Positions 37,536 to 50,075 of a DNA stretch of 64,000 nt are shown piece by piece. The notes under the pieces were generated by a model. The model was given only the letters and a program-made list of their open reading frames with translations. It had not been told where the DNA came from and searched no databases. The stretch is from Flavobacterium oreochromis (GTDB lineage: Bacteria; Bacteroidota; Bacteroidia; Flavobacteriales; Flavobacteriaceae), in NCBI RefSeq assembly GCF_019565455.1, contig NZ_CP067377.1:2362001-2426000 (forward strand), written 5' to 3'. The stretch's first letter is position 1. Every line of letters begins with the position of its first letter. Both the position numbers and the translations under genes were made by a program.

Positions 37536-39105
37536 TTAAGAACTACAAGATAGTTGTGAACATCCTATTTTTTCTTTTGCCCAGTCAGGTCTTTTCGCAA
37601 ACCATTTTTGATATTCGGGTTGTTCATCATATGGTTTTTGAATTACTTCGTATAATTCATTTAATAAACTATAATCTTCTAATTCTGCTTTTTCTATTGC
37701 TAATTGCGCCATGTAATTTCGAAGAATATATTTTGGATTTATTAGATTCATTTTTTCTTTTCTTTCCTCATTAGAAAGAGATTCTAAGTTAATTCTATTT
37801 AAATAATTTTGAAACCATCTTAACCATGAATTACTAATTTCAGAATTAGGGCTTATAACTTCATAAAAGGCATATTCTATAGCTTGAAATGCTTCTTTAG
37901 ACGTTTTTTCTTTTAAGACATTTCCTAATAAACGAAAGAATATCGTATAATCAGTTTCTGTTAATTCTAGTAAATTTATTAATTGATAAATTAGCTCTCG
38001 ATCAGAGTCATTAGTTTGAGTTAAACCTAACTTTTTTTGCATCATATTGATGTAGTTATTTTCGTACTCATTTTCATATTTATTCAATATTTGTTCTAAT
38101 TCTTCTGTTTCATTAATTAAAGGATACAAAGCGTTAGCTAATTGATATAAATTCCAAAGAGATATTTGAGGTTGATTACCAAAGGCGTATCTATGTTGAT
38201 GAGCATCTGTTGTATTAGGAGTCCAATTAGGATTGTAATTTTCTAACCAACCATAAGGGCCATAATCAATAGTAATACCATGAATAGACATATTGTCTGT
38301 ATTCATAACTCCATGTACAAAACCAACTTGTTGCCAATAAGTAACTAATTTTAATGTTGATTGAGCAACTAGTTTAAAAAAATGAATATAGGCTTCTTTT
38401 CCACTTGTTTTAATTTCAGGGAAATAATGTTTGATTGTAAAATCAGTTAGTAATTGTAAATTTTTAAAATCGTTTCTAGAAGCAAAAAGCTCAAAATTTC
38501 CAAATCGAATAAATGAAGGAGCAACCCGGCAGACTATAGCCCCTTTTTCATAAGCAGGATTTCCATTATACAAAATATCTCTTAAAACATCATTACCAGT
38601 TGATATGATACTCAATGATCGGGTAGTAGGAATGCCTAAAGCATTCATAGCTTCAGCACATAAATATTCACGAATAGAAGAGCGAAGTACAGCTAGACCA
38701 TCTGCATTTCTTGAATAAGGTGTTTTTCCTGCTCCTTTTAACTGGAGTGTATATTGTTTGTTGTGGTTTTCAATTTCAAATAAATTGATTGCTCTACCAT
38801 CGCCTAATTGTCCAGCCCATACACCAAATTGATGTCCTCCATAACACATTGAAAAAGGGGTTGTTTTTGGGTATATTTTTTTCCTGAAAAAAAGAAAGAA
38901 AATCATCTGATTCTACATCATCTTTTGAAATACCTAATTTATTTGCAAAACTAATATTTGCATGTATTAAAATAGGATTTTTAGGAGGAGTAGGGGGCAC
39001 ATATGAAAAAGCAGATTCAAATACTTTACGTACTGTGTTTTCATGAATAGGATCAGAAGGTAGTTCCTTTGTAAACTTATTTTTAATAGAAAATGATAAA
39101 GACAT
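37536..39105 (-). CDS. selO: Protein adenylyltransferase SelO (two frameshifts)
   Basis: A pseudokinase-fold enzyme that AMPylates proteins in redox homeostasis; 523 aa restored. Key segments are CYGGHQFGVWAGQLGDGRAI, LQLKGAGKTPYSRNADGLAV, LRSSIREYLCAEAMNALGIP, CRVAPSFIRFGNFE and the metal/catalytic GFVHGVMNTDNMSIHGITID with DYGPYGW. It ends CSQLSCSS, with Cys in the position that is selenocysteine in animal SelO. The frame breaks in adjacent 7-nt runs (38887-38893 and 38876-38882). One base added to each gives FLSFFSGKKIYPKTTPFS. Confidence 0.9.
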
Positions 39106-39122
39106 GTGAATTTTAAAAAGAG

Positions 39123-39484
39123 TTAATTAAATAAAACCGTAACGATCCCTAATAGTGAAGGAATAGTTTGTACATACAAAATTCGTTTTGAGATTGTTAA
39201 TGCTCCATAAATTCTAGCAATAGCTACACAACTTAAAAAAATAAACTTATGTTTTGAAACCATTCCGTGTTATTTAGTAATAAAGATCCAATTAAACCAG
39301 CAGCTATAAAACCATTGTATAAACCTTGATTTGCTGCTAAAGTTTTAGTAGACTTAAATAAATCTTTTGAAATACTTTTAAAAACTTTAGGTGCTTTTGT
39401 AGTCCAAACAAATATTTCCAGTCCCATTATATGAACGTGAACAAATGCTACAAAACCGATTATTATTTTAGTTAAAATCATCAT
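39123..39484 (-). CDS. DUF1304 family membrane protein (one frameshift)
   Basis: About 120 aa restored with four hydrophobic helices. The opening KIIIGFVAFVHVHIMGLEIF and the NQGLYNGFIAAGLIGSLLL segment are characteristic of DUF1304. After a one-base loss in a 7-nt run (39235-39241) the frame continues as LSCVAIARIYGALTISKRIL to the stop at 39123. Integral membrane protein of unknown function. Confidence 0.82.
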
Positions 39485-39658
39485 AATTAGTTCCTTTTAT
39501 TTTTGAAATGTATTTTGATGGGATTATCTATTCGTTAGTTCAATTTTATATAATATAGTATGTATTGAATGTTCTTTTAATGAATATATCATGTATAAGT
39601 TTGGTCTATTTATAATTTAACTTCGTTAAAGAGTATTGATACTTCTTATATTATATGC

Positions 39659-40164
39659 TCAGAATAATGATTTGTGTATGCGTTTACGTTTATGTTTGGT
39701 TTGGACTAAATTGTTTTCTCCTGAAATAACACTGATACTTCCATTCGTTTCAAACATTGCTAGTTTAACATTGTTAAAATGTTCAACTCCATGTTCTCGC
39801 ACAGCTTGTTCTAATTCGTCTAAAGTTATTCCTAAACGATTTAAAGTTTTGTAATCAGTTATTCCATCATGTATTAATATCTCAGGTTTATTAGTTAATA
39901 AATTTTTAATAATATTTGATTTTATCATTCCCTTTTTAAAAATAACATTAACAACAAAAAGAGCTAAAGCAGCAGTTAAACCTCCTGAAAGAGAGGTGTC
40001 ACTTCCTACCATTGCATTTTGTACAGAATTGCTAATTAATAAAATTAGAATAATATCAGCTGTGTTAAGTTGAGAAAGTTCTTTTTTCCAAATAATTGAA
40101 GAGCAATGATCATAAAGAAATAAACACATACACTGCGAATAATAATGTCTAAAAAAGGATTCAT
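39659..40164 (-). CDS. DUF421/YetF-type membrane protein (one frameshift)
   Basis: 168 aa restored: an N-terminal three-helix membrane part ([53 protein letters not shown]) and a cytoplasmic beta domain (ILIHDGITDYKTLNRLGITL, VKLAMFETNGSISVI). The family resembles YetF/YdfS of Bacillus; its role is unclear. The frame breaks in a 6-nt run (40082-40087). The start codon overlaps the stop of rimK (TAATG), so the two are coupled. Confidence 0.82.
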
Positions 40165-41533
40165 TATTTTATTTTAAAATTTTTTTCAATAGCCTTTATC
40201 ATTTCACCTGCAATATCTTTATGAGTTGCACCTTCTATGCCTTCCAGGCCAGGAGAAGAGTTTACTTCTAATAATAGAGGTCCTTTGCTAGAACGTATAA
40301 TATCTACTCCTGCGACCTTTAAATCCATTGCTTTAGCTGCTTTGATTGCTATTTTCTTTTCAGCAGCCGTTACTTTTATCACAGAAGCACTTCCTCCCAT
40401 ATGAATATTAGCTCTAAATTCACCTGGAGCAGCTTCTCTTTGCATAGCTGCTACTACCTTACCATCTACAACGAAAAGGCGTAAATCTTTTCCGTTAGCT
40501 TCTTTAATGAATTCTTGTACTAATATATTGGCATTTAAGCTTTTAAAAGCATTTATGACAGATTCAGCTGCTTTTTTTGTTTCAGCTAAAACAACTCCTT
40601 TTCCTTGGGTGCCTTCTAATAATTTGATAATTAGAGGAGATCCTCCCACCATTTTAATTAAATCATTTGTATCTAGAGGAGAATTAGCAAATCCAGTTGT
40701 AGGAATGTCAATTCCGCTTTGTAATAATAATTGTAAAGAAAAGAGTTTATCTCTTGATTGAGTGATAGCTGCTGCGGAGTTAAGAGTGAAAACTTTCATA
40801 GCTTCAAATTGACGTATTAAAGTACAACCGTAATAAGTAATACTAGGTCGAATACGAGGAATAACTGCATCAAAATTATCTAAAACACGTCCCCCTCTAT
40901 AATGAATTTCCGGAGTAGTAGCATCTAATTTTATATAGCATTCTTTAATATTTAGAAATTCCATTTCATGTCCGCGCATTTCACCTGCTTCCATAATTCG
41001 GCGGTTACTGTATAAATTAGGATTACTAGCTAATACAGCAATTCTTAGTTTAGCACTTGATTCTTTATTAACATGGTAATGTGATTTTATTTCATCAAAT
41101 GAAGGTTGGCCTAAGAGGTATTTTTCTTCAGGATCAACCATCATTTTTCCAACCATGGCTTCGCGCCCTAAAAGCATGCGAAACCCCATAGAATCTCTAT
41201 TAGCAAGAGTTACTTCAATAGGAAAAGTCTCATTACCGATGCTTAAATTTGTTTTAATAACATAACGTTGTTCTCTATAGCCGCTAGAACTTTTTACAAT
41301 CCTTTTATCAATTAATTTAGCTTCACAATGTCTAGTTATTTTTACATTGCCTTGAAGAGGATTTACATCAAATTTTACCCAATTTTCTCCATTTTTTGAA
41401 AAAGGAGTAATGTTTGTGGCGTGCATAGCTGATGTTTTAGCCCCAGAATCTACTCTTGCTTTAATATAAGGAATTTCTAACTCAGGAAAGGAGCACCATT
41501 CTTCGCTCCCAATAATATCTTTTTAGATGACAT
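40164..41533 (-). CDS. rimK: RimK-type glutamate ligase fused to an RimB-like protease domain (one frameshift)
   Basis: 456 aa restored. Residues 1-150 form an ATP-dependent zinc-protease-like (RimB) domain: [27 protein letters not shown] and [20 protein letters not shown]. Residues 160-456 are an ATP-grasp ligase with [35 protein letters not shown] and the metal site [18 protein letters not shown]. coli RimK adds glutamates to ribosomal protein S6; here the regulator-like protease is fused. The frame breaks in T5 at 41520-41524. The true start is the ATG at 41533. Confidence 0.88.
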
Positions 41534-41578
41534 ACTTTTTAATAACCAAATAAGATAACAATAACTATTTTTGAATAA

Positions 41579-41604
41579 AAAAGCCTACTAGTCTGTAGGC
41601 TTTT
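41579..41604 (-). terminator. Terminator of clpC
   Basis: 10-bp perfect stem AAAAGCCTAC / GTAGGCTTTT with a 6-nt loop. It overlaps the clpC stop codon and is followed on the minus strand by a T-rich tail. Confidence 0.8.
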
Positions 41605-44134
41605 GAGATTTTTTTACTTGAATTTTTAACTCTTGTGAATCACTATCTAAATCCATCTCAATTATATCTCCTTCATGTATTTTAGAAGTAATAATTTCTT
41701 CTGCTAAAGCATCTTCAACATATTTTTGAATAGCTCTTTTTAGCGGACGTGCACCAAACTGCTTATCAAAACCTTTTTCTGCAATAAAAGCTTTAGCTTC
41801 TTCCGTTAATTCTAGTTCATATCCTAGTTCTTTAATGCGGGCGTATAATTTTTGTAATTCAATATTAATAATTTTATCAATATCTTCTTTTTCTAGAGAG
41901 TTAAAAACAATTACATCATCAATTCTATTTAAGAACTCAGGGGCAAAAGTTTTTTTCAATGCGCTTTCAATTACTCCTTTTGCATGATCATCTGCTTGTG
42001 CTTGTTTAGCAGCAGTTCCAAAACCTACACCTTGACCAAAATCTTTTAGTTGACGTGCTCCCACATTAGAAGTCATAATGATAATCGTATTTCTGAAGTC
42101 AATTTTTCGACCTAAACTGTCTGTTAAATATCCATCATCTAATACTTGTAGCATCATATTGAACACATCGGGATGTGCTTTTTCAATTTCATCTAAAAGT
42201 ACTACACAATAAGGTTTGCGTCTTACTTTCTCTGTTAATTGACCTCCTTCTTCGTATCCTACGTATCCTGGAGGTGCACCTACTAAACGAGAAATAGCAA
42301 ATTTTTCCATATATTCGCTCATATCTATTCTAACAAGAGCTTCTTCAGAGTCAAATAATTCTTTGGCTAATACTTTGGCTAATTGCGTTTTTCCAACACC
42401 TGTTGATCCTAAGAAAATAAAAGAACCGATAGGTTTGTTAGGATCTTTTAACCCTGCTCGATTACGTTGGATAGCACGCGCAATTTTTTGAACTGCATCT
42501 TTTTGACCTATTACTTTTTTATCTAAGATTTCTGGTAAGTGAGCTAATTTGTTACTCTCTGTTTGAGCAATACGGTTTACAGGAATCCCCGTCATCATAG
42601 ATACTACATCGGCAACATTATCTTCAGTAACGCTTATTCGATTGTTTTTAGAATCTTCTTCCCATTGTTCTTGTGCTATTGCTAATTCTTTTTCAATACG
42701 CTTTTCATCGTCACGTAATTTAGCTGCTTCTTCGTATTTTTGGCGTTTTACAACCGTATTTTTTAATTCACGTACTTCATCCAGTTGACGTTCTAAGTCA
42801 AGAATTTGTTTAGGTACATCAATATTTGTTATGTGTACACGAGAACCTGCTTCATCTAACGCATCAATAGCTTTATCTGGGAGAAAACGGTCACTCATAT
42901 AGCGTTCTGTTAATTTAACACAAGCTTCAATGGCTTCTGGAGTAAAACTCACATTATGATGATCTTCGTATTTACTTTTTATATTATTTAAAATCGTAAT
43001 AGTTTCTTCGATAGTAGTAGGATCTACAATTACTTTCTGGAAACGACGTTCTAGTGCGCCATCTTTTTCTATATATTGGCGGTACTCATCAAGAGTAGTA
43101 GCTCCAATACATTGTATTTCGCCTCTTGCTAAAGCAGGTTTAAACATATTGGAAGCATCAAGAGAACCTGTTGCACCTCCTGCTCCTACAATAGTATGAA
43201 TTTCATCAATAAAAAGAATGATATCATCATTTTTTTCTAATTCATTCATAACTGCTTTCATACGTTCTTCAAATTGACCACGGTATTTAGTACCTGCTAC
43301 TAATGAAGCAAGATCTAATGTAACAACTCTTTTGTTATATAAGATTCTTGAAACTTTCTTTTGTACAATTCTTAAGGCCAATCCTTCAGCAATTGCTGAT
43401 TTTCCAACACCTGGTTCTCCTATAAGGAGAGGGTTATTTTTTTTTCTTCTACTTAAAATTTGTGAAACACGTTCTATTTCTTTTTCACGTCCTACAACAG
43501 GATCAAGTTTACCTTCTTCTGCCATTTCAGTCAAATCACGCCCAAAATTATCTAATACAGGTGTTTTAGATTTTTTGTTTGATTTGTTGGCAGGATTAGA
43601 AGGATTACCCTGACTAAAGCTGTCATCTTGTCTTGAATCATCTCCATAAGATGATTCATTTTTAGGAAAGTTGTCTTGAAAATCTTCTTCGTTTGGCATC
43701 ATAGTTAAATATTGTTCTTTAGCTGTATCGTAATCAATTTTTAGTTTGTGCAATAATTTTGTAGTAGGATCATTTTCATTACGCAGTATACATAAAAGTA
43801 GATGAGCCGTATTAATTGTTGTACTTTGAAAAACTTTAGCTTCTAAAAAAGTAGTTTTTAGTGCTCTTTCAGCTTGTCTTGTTAGATGTAAATTCTTTTT
43901 ATCATTGCCTAAAGTAGGATTAGGATTTGAAGGGCTTAATATCTCAACTTTTCTACGTAAATGTTCTAAATCAATAGAAAGATTGTTTAAGATATGAATG
44001 GCAGAACCATTGCCATCTCTTAAAATTCCAAGCATAAAGTGCTCAGTGCCAATAAAATCATGGCCTAAACGTAATGCTTCCTCTTTACTAAAAGTAATTA
44101 CTTCTCTAACTCTTGGTGAAAAATTGTCATCCAT
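41588..44134 (-). CDS. clpC: ATP-dependent Clp protease ATP-binding subunit ClpC
   Basis: An 848-aa AAA+ unfoldase that feeds substrates to ClpP. Residues 1-145 are the double N-domain repeat ([20 protein letters not shown]). A Gln/Ser/Asn-rich linker follows, then AAA+ module 1 with GEPGVGKS and [14 protein letters not shown]. The short middle domain carries a UVR-like coiled coil ([20 protein letters not shown]), the feature separating ClpC from ClpB. Module 2 has GSTGVGKTQ and ends before an acidic/Lys tail. Intact. Divergent from gyrA. Confidence 0.95.
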   Translation of the reverse strand: MDDNFSPRVREVITFSKEEALRLGHDFIGTEHFMLGILRDGNGSAIHILNNLSIDLEHLRRKVEILSPSNPNPTLGNDKKNLHLTRQAERALKTTFLEAKVFQSTTINTAHLLLCILRNENDPTTKLLHKLKIDYDTAKEQYLTMMPNEEDFQDNFPKNESSYGDDSRQDDSFSQGNPSNPANKSNKKSKTPVLDNFGRDLTEMAEEGKLDPVVGREKEIERVSQILSRRKKNNPLLIGEPGVGKSAIAEGLALRIVQKKVSRILYNKRVVTLDLASLVAGTKYRGQFEERMKAVMNELEKNDDIILFIDEIHTIVGAGGATGSLDASNMFKPALARGEIQCIGATTLDEYRQYIEKDGALERRFQKVIVDPTTIEETITILNNIKSKYEDHHNVSFTPEAIEACVKLTERYMSDRFLPDKAIDALDEAGSRVHITNIDVPKQILDLERQLDEVRELKNTVVKRQKYEEAAKLRDDEKRIEKELAIAQEQWEEDSKNNRISVTEDNVADVVSMMTGIPVNRIAQTESNKLAHLPEILDKKVIGQKDAVQKIARAIQRNRAGLKDPNKPIGSFIFLGSTGVGKTQLAKVLAKELFDSEEALVRIDMSEYMEKFAISRLVGAPPGYVGYEEGGQLTEKVRRKPYCVVLLDEIEKAHPDVFNMMLQVLDDGYLTDSLGRKIDFRNTIIIMTSNVGARQLKDFGQGVGFGTAAKQAQADDHAKGVIESALKKTFAPEFLNRIDDVIVFNSLEKEDIDKIINIELQKLYARIKELGYELELTEEAKAFIAEKGFDKQFGARPLKRAIQKYVEDALAEEIITSKIHEGDIIEMDLDSDSQELKIQVKKSQKPTD

Positions 44135-44395
44135 ATCTTACAGTTATTAGTAATTGTAAATTTAATGATTTATAAATGGAATTACAAAAAACATTCCACA
44201 TCAATTCTACTGTCAGGCTAAAAGACAAAAAATAATTGAGAAGAACAAACGTTATTATAGGTATTTATTAACTAATAAGGGTTATTTCTTTGTTAATAAA
44301 AAAATGAAATAACAATTTGTATAGTGTGCCTAAAACCAGATAAATGCGTATATTAGCGCGTTTGTAAAAAATTTGATAAATTAACGTAAATACTT

Positions 44396-46942
44396 ATGTC
44401 TGAGGGAGAAAAGTTAATTCCAATTAACATTGAAGACGAAATGAAATCAGCCTACATTGATTATTCAATGTCAGTTATTGTGTCAAGGGCGTTACCAGAT
44501 GTTAGAGATGGTTTAAAACCTGTGCACCGCCGCGTGTTATTTGGAATGCATGAATTAGGAGTTTTTTCTAATAGACCACATAAAAAATCAGCTAGAATCG
44601 TAGGGGAAGTGTTGGGTAAGTATCATCCACATGGGGATTCTTCCGTGTATGATGCCATGGTGCGTATGGCGCAAGATTGGAGCTTACGCTATTTAATGGT
44701 TGATGGTCAAGGTAACTTTGGATCAATAGATGGAGATAGTCCTGCTGCTATGCGTTATACAGAGGCTAGAATGAAGAAGTTCTCTGAAGAAATGTTAGCT
44801 GATATTGATAAAGAAACTGTTGATTTCCAATTAAACTTTGACGATACTTTAGAAGAACCAAAAGTAATGCCAACTAAAGTACCCAATTTACTTGTAAATG
44901 GAGCATCAGGTATTGCTGTAGGGATGGCTACTAATATGGCTCCTCATAACTTATCTGAAGTAGTAGAAGGAACTTTGGCTTATATAAATAATAATGATAT
45001 TGAAGTAGATGAATTAGCTACTTATATCAAAGCACCTGATTTTCCAACAGGAGGAGTTATTTATGGAATGGATGGAGTGCGAGAAGCATTTAAAACAGGG
45101 CGTGGTCGTGTAGTAATCCGAGCTAAAGTTGGTTTTGAAGAAGTCGAAGGTCGTGAAGCAATCGTTGTAACTGAAATACCTTATCAAGTGAATAAAGCAG
45201 AAATGATTAAAAAAACTGCTGACTTGGTAAATGATAAAAAAATAGAAGGTATATCAACTATACGAGATGAGTCTGATAGAAACGGTATGCGTATTGTTTA
45301 TATCTTAAAAAGAGATGCTGTACCCAATGTTGTCTTAAATACATTATATAAGTACACACAATTACAATCCTCATTTAGCGTTAATAATATTGCGTTAGTA
45401 AATGGTAGACCTCAATTATTAAATCTAAAAGATTTAATCCATTATTTCGTTGAACACCGTCATGATGTGGTAACACGACGTGCTCAGTTTGATTTACGAA
45501 AAGCTGAAGAAAGAGCTCATATTTTAGAAGGGTTAATTATTGCATCTGATAATATTGATGAAGTTATTGCTCTTATCCGTTCTTCAAAAGATGGAGAAGA
45601 AGCACGTGGAAAATTAATAGAACGATTTAGTCTTTCTGAAATTCAAGCTCGTGCTATTGTAGAAATGCGATTAAGACAGTTAACAGGCCTTGAACAAGAT
45701 AAGCTACGTGCAGAATACGAAGAAATTATGAAGTTAATAGCTGAATTAAAAGCATTATTAGCAAGTAAAGAACTTCGTATGGATTTAATTAAAGAAGAAT
45801 TACTAGAAGTTAAAGAAAAATACGGTGACGAGCGTCGTTCAACAATAGAGTATTCAGGTGGAGATATGAGCATTGAAGACTTAATTGCTGACGAGCAAGT
45901 TGTTATTACCATATCACATGCAGGTTATATTAAACGTACTCCTCTTTCAGAATACAAAACTCAAAATAGAGGAGGAGTGGGACAAAAATCAGCAGGTACT
46001 CGTGATCAAGATTTCTTAGAACATATGTATGTGGCTACAAACCATCAATATATGTTGTTCTTTACTCAAAAAGGAAAATGTTTCTGGATGAGAGTATACG
46101 AAATTCCAGAAGGAAGCAAAGTAGCGAAAGGACGAGCTATTCAAAACTTAATCAATATAGAGCAAGATGATAAAGTAAAAGCCTTTATTTGTACACAAGA
46201 TTTAAAAGATCAAGAGTATATTAATAGCCATTATGTAATTATGGTTACTAAAGAAGGACAAGTTAAAAAGACCTCTTTAGAACAGTATTCCCGTCCACGT
46301 ACTAATGGAGTAGCCGCTATTACAGTAAAAGATGGGGATGAATTACTAGAAGCAAAATTAACAACAGGTAATAGCCAAGTTTTAATTGCAGGTAAATCTG
46401 GTAAATTAGTTCGTTTTGAAGAAGAAAAAACCCGACCAATGGGTAGAACAGCTTCAGGAGTAAGAGGGGTAACTCTTGCTGACGAAAAAGATGAAGTAAT
46501 AGGAATGGTATCTATTGATAGAGATCATGTAAACGACTCTCAAATATTAGTAGTTACTGAAAATGGTTATGGTAAACGTACTAAATTAGTAGATGATGAT
46601 GGGGAAGATGTATATAGAATTACAAACCGTGGAGGTAAAGGAGTAAAAACTTTAAATATTACTGAAAAAACAGGTTCACTTATTGCTATTAATAATGTTA
46701 CAGATGATGATGATTTAATGATAATTAATAAGTCAGGATTAACTATTCGAATGAGAGTTTCAGACTTACGTGTAATGGGGCGCGCTACACAAGGAGTACG
46801 CTTGATTAATATTAAAGGAAAAGATTCTATTGCAGCAGTTTGTAAAGTAATGAGAGAGGAAGAGGAAGAGAGTTTAGAACAAAATGAATTAAATGATCAT
46901 TTAACACCTGATTCTGAAACAGAATTAGAAAACCAAGAATAA
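44396..46942 (+). CDS. gyrA: DNA gyrase subunit A
   Basis: An 848-aa type IIA topoisomerase subunit. The catalytic tyrosine is Y121 in [10 protein letters not shown]. The quinolone-resistance region reads [17 protein letters not shown] with Ser82 and Asp86 (E. coli Ser83 and Asp87), so no classic resistance substitutions are present. The C-terminal DNA-wrapping beta-pinwheel starts with a GyrA-box-like QNRGGVG, in which the second basic residue is Val, and ends in an acidic tail. Transcription probably continues into the TPR gene 20 nt downstream. Confidence 0.96.
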   Translation: MSEGEKLIPINIEDEMKSAYIDYSMSVIVSRALPDVRDGLKPVHRRVLFGMHELGVFSNRPHKKSARIVGEVLGKYHPHGDSSVYDAMVRMAQDWSLRYLMVDGQGNFGSIDGDSPAAMRYTEARMKKFSEEMLADIDKETVDFQLNFDDTLEEPKVMPTKVPNLLVNGASGIAVGMATNMAPHNLSEVVEGTLAYINNNDIEVDELATYIKAPDFPTGGVIYGMDGVREAFKTGRGRVVIRAKVGFEEVEGREAIVVTEIPYQVNKAEMIKKTADLVNDKKIEGISTIRDESDRNGMRIVYILKRDAVPNVVLNTLYKYTQLQSSFSVNNIALVNGRPQLLNLKDLIHYFVEHRHDVVTRRAQFDLRKAEERAHILEGLIIASDNIDEVIALIRSSKDGEEARGKLIERFSLSEIQARAIVEMRLRQLTGLEQDKLRAEYEEIMKLIAELKALLASKELRMDLIKEELLEVKEKYGDERRSTIEYSGGDMSIEDLIADEQVVITISHAGYIKRTPLSEYKTQNRGGVGQKSAGTRDQDFLEHMYVATNHQYMLFFTQKGKCFWMRVYEIPEGSKVAKGRAIQNLINIEQDDKVKAFICTQDLKDQEYINSHYVIMVTKEGQVKKTSLEQYSRPRTNGVAAITVKDGDELLEAKLTTGNSQVLIAGKSGKLVRFEEEKTRPMGRTASGVRGVTLADEKDEVIGMVSIDRDHVNDSQILVVTENGYGKRTKLVDDDGEDVYRITNRGGKGVKTLNITEKTGSLIAINNVTDDDDLMIINKSGLTIRMRVSDLRVMGRATQGVRLINIKGKDSIAAVCKVMREEEEESLEQNELNDHLTPDSETELENQE

Positions 46943-46962
46943 TATATTAAAGTAAAAACAAA

Positions 46963-48239
46963 ATGAAAATAAAAAGTTTATCACTAGTAACTGCTTTGTT
47001 TTTGTCAGTTACTGCAATTGCACAAAAAGATGATATTAAAGCGGCTGAAAAAGCATTAAAATCAGGGAATCCAACTGAAGCTAAAGCAGCGTTAGATAAG
47101 ATAGAATATATGGTAGTTAATTTAGATAATCCAACAAAAGCACAATACTATTTTGTGCTCGGAAATGTAAATCTAGAATTAGCAAAAAAAATATAGAAGA
47201 AGGAAAAAGTTTAGTAGCGGCTGCAAAAGCTTATAATGAATTAAAAAATACTGAAGCGAGTTCAGGAAAATCTAAATACACAGGACAAGTAGAAACGTCT
47301 TTAATAGAAGTTAAACGTCTGTTAACTAATAGTGCTATTGCTGATTCAAATGCAAAACGTTTTAAAGAAAGTGCTCAGAAACTATATGAAGTGTACGGTT
47401 TAGATAAAAAAGACACTACTATGTTATATTATGCGGCAGGAACGGCTATAAATGGTGAAGACTACGATTCAGCTTTATCTTATTATAAAATGTTGAAGGA
47501 TTTAAAATATTCAGGAAAAGCAACGAATTATTTAGCTAAAAATAAATCAAATGGGCAGGAAGAAACTTTTGCTTCAGCTAAAGATAGAGATTTTTCTGTA
47601 AAAATAGGAACTCACGAAGCTCCTAGAACAGAAAATGTACCATCAAAAAGAGGAGAAATAGTTAAAAATATAGCTTTAATTTTAAACCAAAAAGGTGATT
47701 TAGCAGCTGCTAAAAGAGCTGTGGAAGAGGCTATACAAGCTAATCCTGGAGATACAAGCTTGTATACAGCTGGAATGGAGGTTGCTTTAAAAGCAAATGA
47801 TTATGCAACTTATAAGAAATTTGCACAAGAAGCTTTAGCTAAAGATCCCAATAATGCGGATTTATTTTATAACTTAGGTGTTATTTCAGGACAATCAAAT
47901 GATAAACAAGCAAAAATTGATGCAGAGGGTTATTATTTAAAAGCAATTCAGATTGATCCTAGATATAAAAATGCGTATTTAAATTTAGGTGTTTTAAAAC
48001 TAGATGGAGAGAAAGAAATTGTTGATCAAATGAATAAATTAGGTACTTCAGCGGCGGATATGAAAAAATATGAAGCTTTAAAAGTTAAAAGAGAAAATTT
48101 ATATAAATCAGCTATTCCCCATTTAGAAAAGGCATATGAATTATTTGAAAGTGATAAAGATATTAAAAATACACTTTTAAATATGTATAATGCTCTTGAT
48201 ATGACAGATAAATATAAAGCGTTAAAAGCAAAAAATTAA
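46963..48239 (+). CDS. Exported tetratricopeptide-repeat protein (one frameshift)
   Basis: 425 aa restored: signal peptide MKIKSLSLVTALFLSVTAIA to Q, then TPR units, clearest at KNIALILNQKGDLAAAKRAV (about 230-250), ADLFYNLGVISGQSNDKQAK and KNAYLNLGVLKLDGEKE near the C-terminus. The frame is lost in A8 at 47184-47191, and one A added restores NIEEGKSLVAAAKAYNEL. It lies 20 nt after gyrA on the same strand. Probably periplasmic, assembling protein complexes; partners unknown. The IS3 remnant begins 10 nt past its stop. Confidence 0.85.
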
Positions 48240-48249
48240 TTAAGATAGA

Positions 48250-49075
48250 TTATAAAAAATTAATTTTGTAATAGTGAGCTCGATATTTAATCGGGCTCAT
48301 TTTGTTTAATTTTGATTTAATTCTGACGTTATCGTAATAGATAATATACTTATAATTTCTTGTTTTAATTGTTTTATTGATTTAAATTTTTGAGTGCAAA
48401 ATATTTCTGATTTTAATATACCAAAGAAGTTTTCAATAATAGTATTATCCAAACAATTTCCTTTTTTTTGACATACTTTGTTTTATTCCTTTTTCTCTGA
48501 GTAAATTTTGATACTGTTTTATTTGATACTGCCAACCTTGATTAGAATGTAGAATAAGATTGATATTATTAGGTGTTTTTTTAAATGCTTTTTTTAACAT
48601 CATTACTACTTGATTAAACACGGGGCTTTCAGTTAGTTTATAGCTGATTGTTTCTTGGTTAAAAAAATCAATTATTGGTGACAAATAAAGTTTATTTCCA
48701 GCGATATTAGACTCCGTTACATCGGTTGCCCATTTCTGATTTGGCGTTGTTGCGTGAAAATTTCGCTCTAAAACATTCGCAACAACTTTTCCTTGTTCAC
48801 CTTTGTATGATTTGTACTTTTTTAGTCTAATAATGCTTTTTAATCCTAATAACTGTTTTATGATTGATTATGATGCCTTGATTTTGGAGTTCAGCTGTTA
48901 TTCTTCTATATTCATAGCGATCTTTATGCTTGTTCTAAATTGACTTTATTAACTCTTTAATCACTTTATATTTATGAGGTAATTTATTTTGTTTTTGATG
49001 GTAATAAAAACTACTTCGTGCCATACTTGTATGATTTAAAAGTACTTCTAAATCATATTTATGCCTTAATTCCAT
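48250..49075 (-). pseudogene. IS3-family transposase OrfB (degraded)
   Basis: DDE integrase-fold OrfB of an IS150-like IS3 element, in pieces. From the start: MELRHKYDLEVLLNHTSMAR, a TAG stop, then YEYRRITAELQNQG, KYKSYKGEQGKVVANVLERN, ATDVTESNIAGNKLYLSPII, LHSNQGWQYQIKQYQNLLRE, KKGNCLDNTIIENFFGILKS and YYDNVRIKSKLNKMSPIKYR with a stop at 48250. At least three frame changes and an internal stop occur. The second catalytic Asp of the DDE triad (normally HSDQGWQY) is Asn here, so it would be inactive even if repaired. Confidence 0.85.
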
Positions 49076-49638
49076 TATTACTTGCGTTTTTGGCTTTTTC
49101 TTCTGTTTGAATTAAGGCTTGCAACTTTTTTAAAACATCAAGTTCACAGCGTAATACTTCATTTTCTAAAAGAAGTTCTTTTCTCTTGTTAATGGCGCTT
49201 GTTAGATTTGTGTTTTTTTCGTTTAAAATTGCTCATAGATTTTGGCCTGCCTTTGGGTTTAGGATATAATCCTTTTATTTTAAAATTACTAAAATCTTTT
49301 TGCCATTGAAAAATAGACGAGATAGGAACTCCAAACTTCAAATTAACATCAAAGAATGATGAGTTGTTTGAGAGTATATATCTGACAACTTTATACTTAA
49401 AATCTAAACTAAAAATAGTTTTGGTTTTATTGATTTCTAAACCTAAAATCCTCATAGATTTATACAAACTAACCCATCTTTTAATTACAGATTTGTCAAT
49501 ACCAAACTCTCTTGAAATAGAACAATAGGATTGATAATGCTTGGTGTGCTTTAAAACTTGTTCAAGTTTAAATTCTGCTTTAAAACTTCTTTTTTGCTCA
49601 TAAAAATGCCCCAAATAGTCTCTAACTTTTTCGGGCAT
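49059..49638 (-). pseudogene. IS3-family transposase OrfA (frameshifted)
   Basis: Helix-turn-helix protein of the IS3/IS150 type with two HTH segments (SISREFGIDKSVIKRWVSLY and GVPISSIFQWQKDFSNF) and a C-terminal leucine zipper (KELLLENEVLRCELDVLKKL). The zipper is out of frame after an extra A in the A7 run near 49215. It overlaps OrfB by 17 nt as in live IS3 elements, where -1 frameshifting makes the transposase. Terminal inverted repeats and target duplication could not be identified. Confidence 0.85.
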
Positions 49639-50020
49639 GTTAACTTGAGGAGTTTTTTATGAATTTAGATCATTATTTTACATTTAAATGTAAAAATAAA
49701 ATTAGGTATTGTTTAGAAAAATATTGGAAAGGTATAATTTGAAAAATGAAGAGAAAATACTTAAGCTTAAGTATAAATTAGAAATTAGTCTAATATTTAT
49801 ATGAAAAATAGATTCAGATAAATAATGTAGTATATTTTTATTACTTGGCAATAGTAGAATCATATTATTAATACTATCGGATTTGCTTCACTTAATTCAT
49901 TTTATTCGAGCTTTCCTTTAATTAAAATGAATTGTATTTATTTCTAAAAATAATAATAATATTAGATGATATTCAAAGAAGTGTTTGAATTGCTATTATT
50001 ATGAAATAAAATAAATAAAA
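49639..50020. other. Intergenic region with a 20-bp palindrome
   Basis: A/T-rich sequence beyond the IS3 remnant with no gene. A perfect 20-bp palindrome, TTTTACATTTAAATGTAAAA, sits at 49676-49695, 38 nt upstream of OrfA. It may be an operator or part of an element end. Nothing else was recognised. Confidence 0.5.
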
Positions 50021-50054
50021 AATAGCCGTCATTAGAGAAATGATGGCTATTTTT
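50021..50054 (-). terminator. Terminator of yajC
   Basis: AATAGCCGTCAT (50021-50032) and ATGATGGCTATT (50040-50051) form a 12-bp stem with one mismatch on the minus strand, a 7-nt loop, and a T6 tail leftward. Confidence 0.65.
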
Positions 50055-50075
50055 TATTTACATTTTTTAAAAATT

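Noticed and set aside
44396..46942. Quinolone-resistance mutations in gyrA
   Set aside because: Ser82 and Asp86 are both the wild-type residues.
48275..48299. Stem TGAGCTCGAT / ATCGGGCTCA after the TPR gene, first read as its terminator
   Set aside because: It lies within the coding end of the IS3 OrfB remnant (MSPIKYRAHYY). It may still act as a terminator, but its origin is the element.
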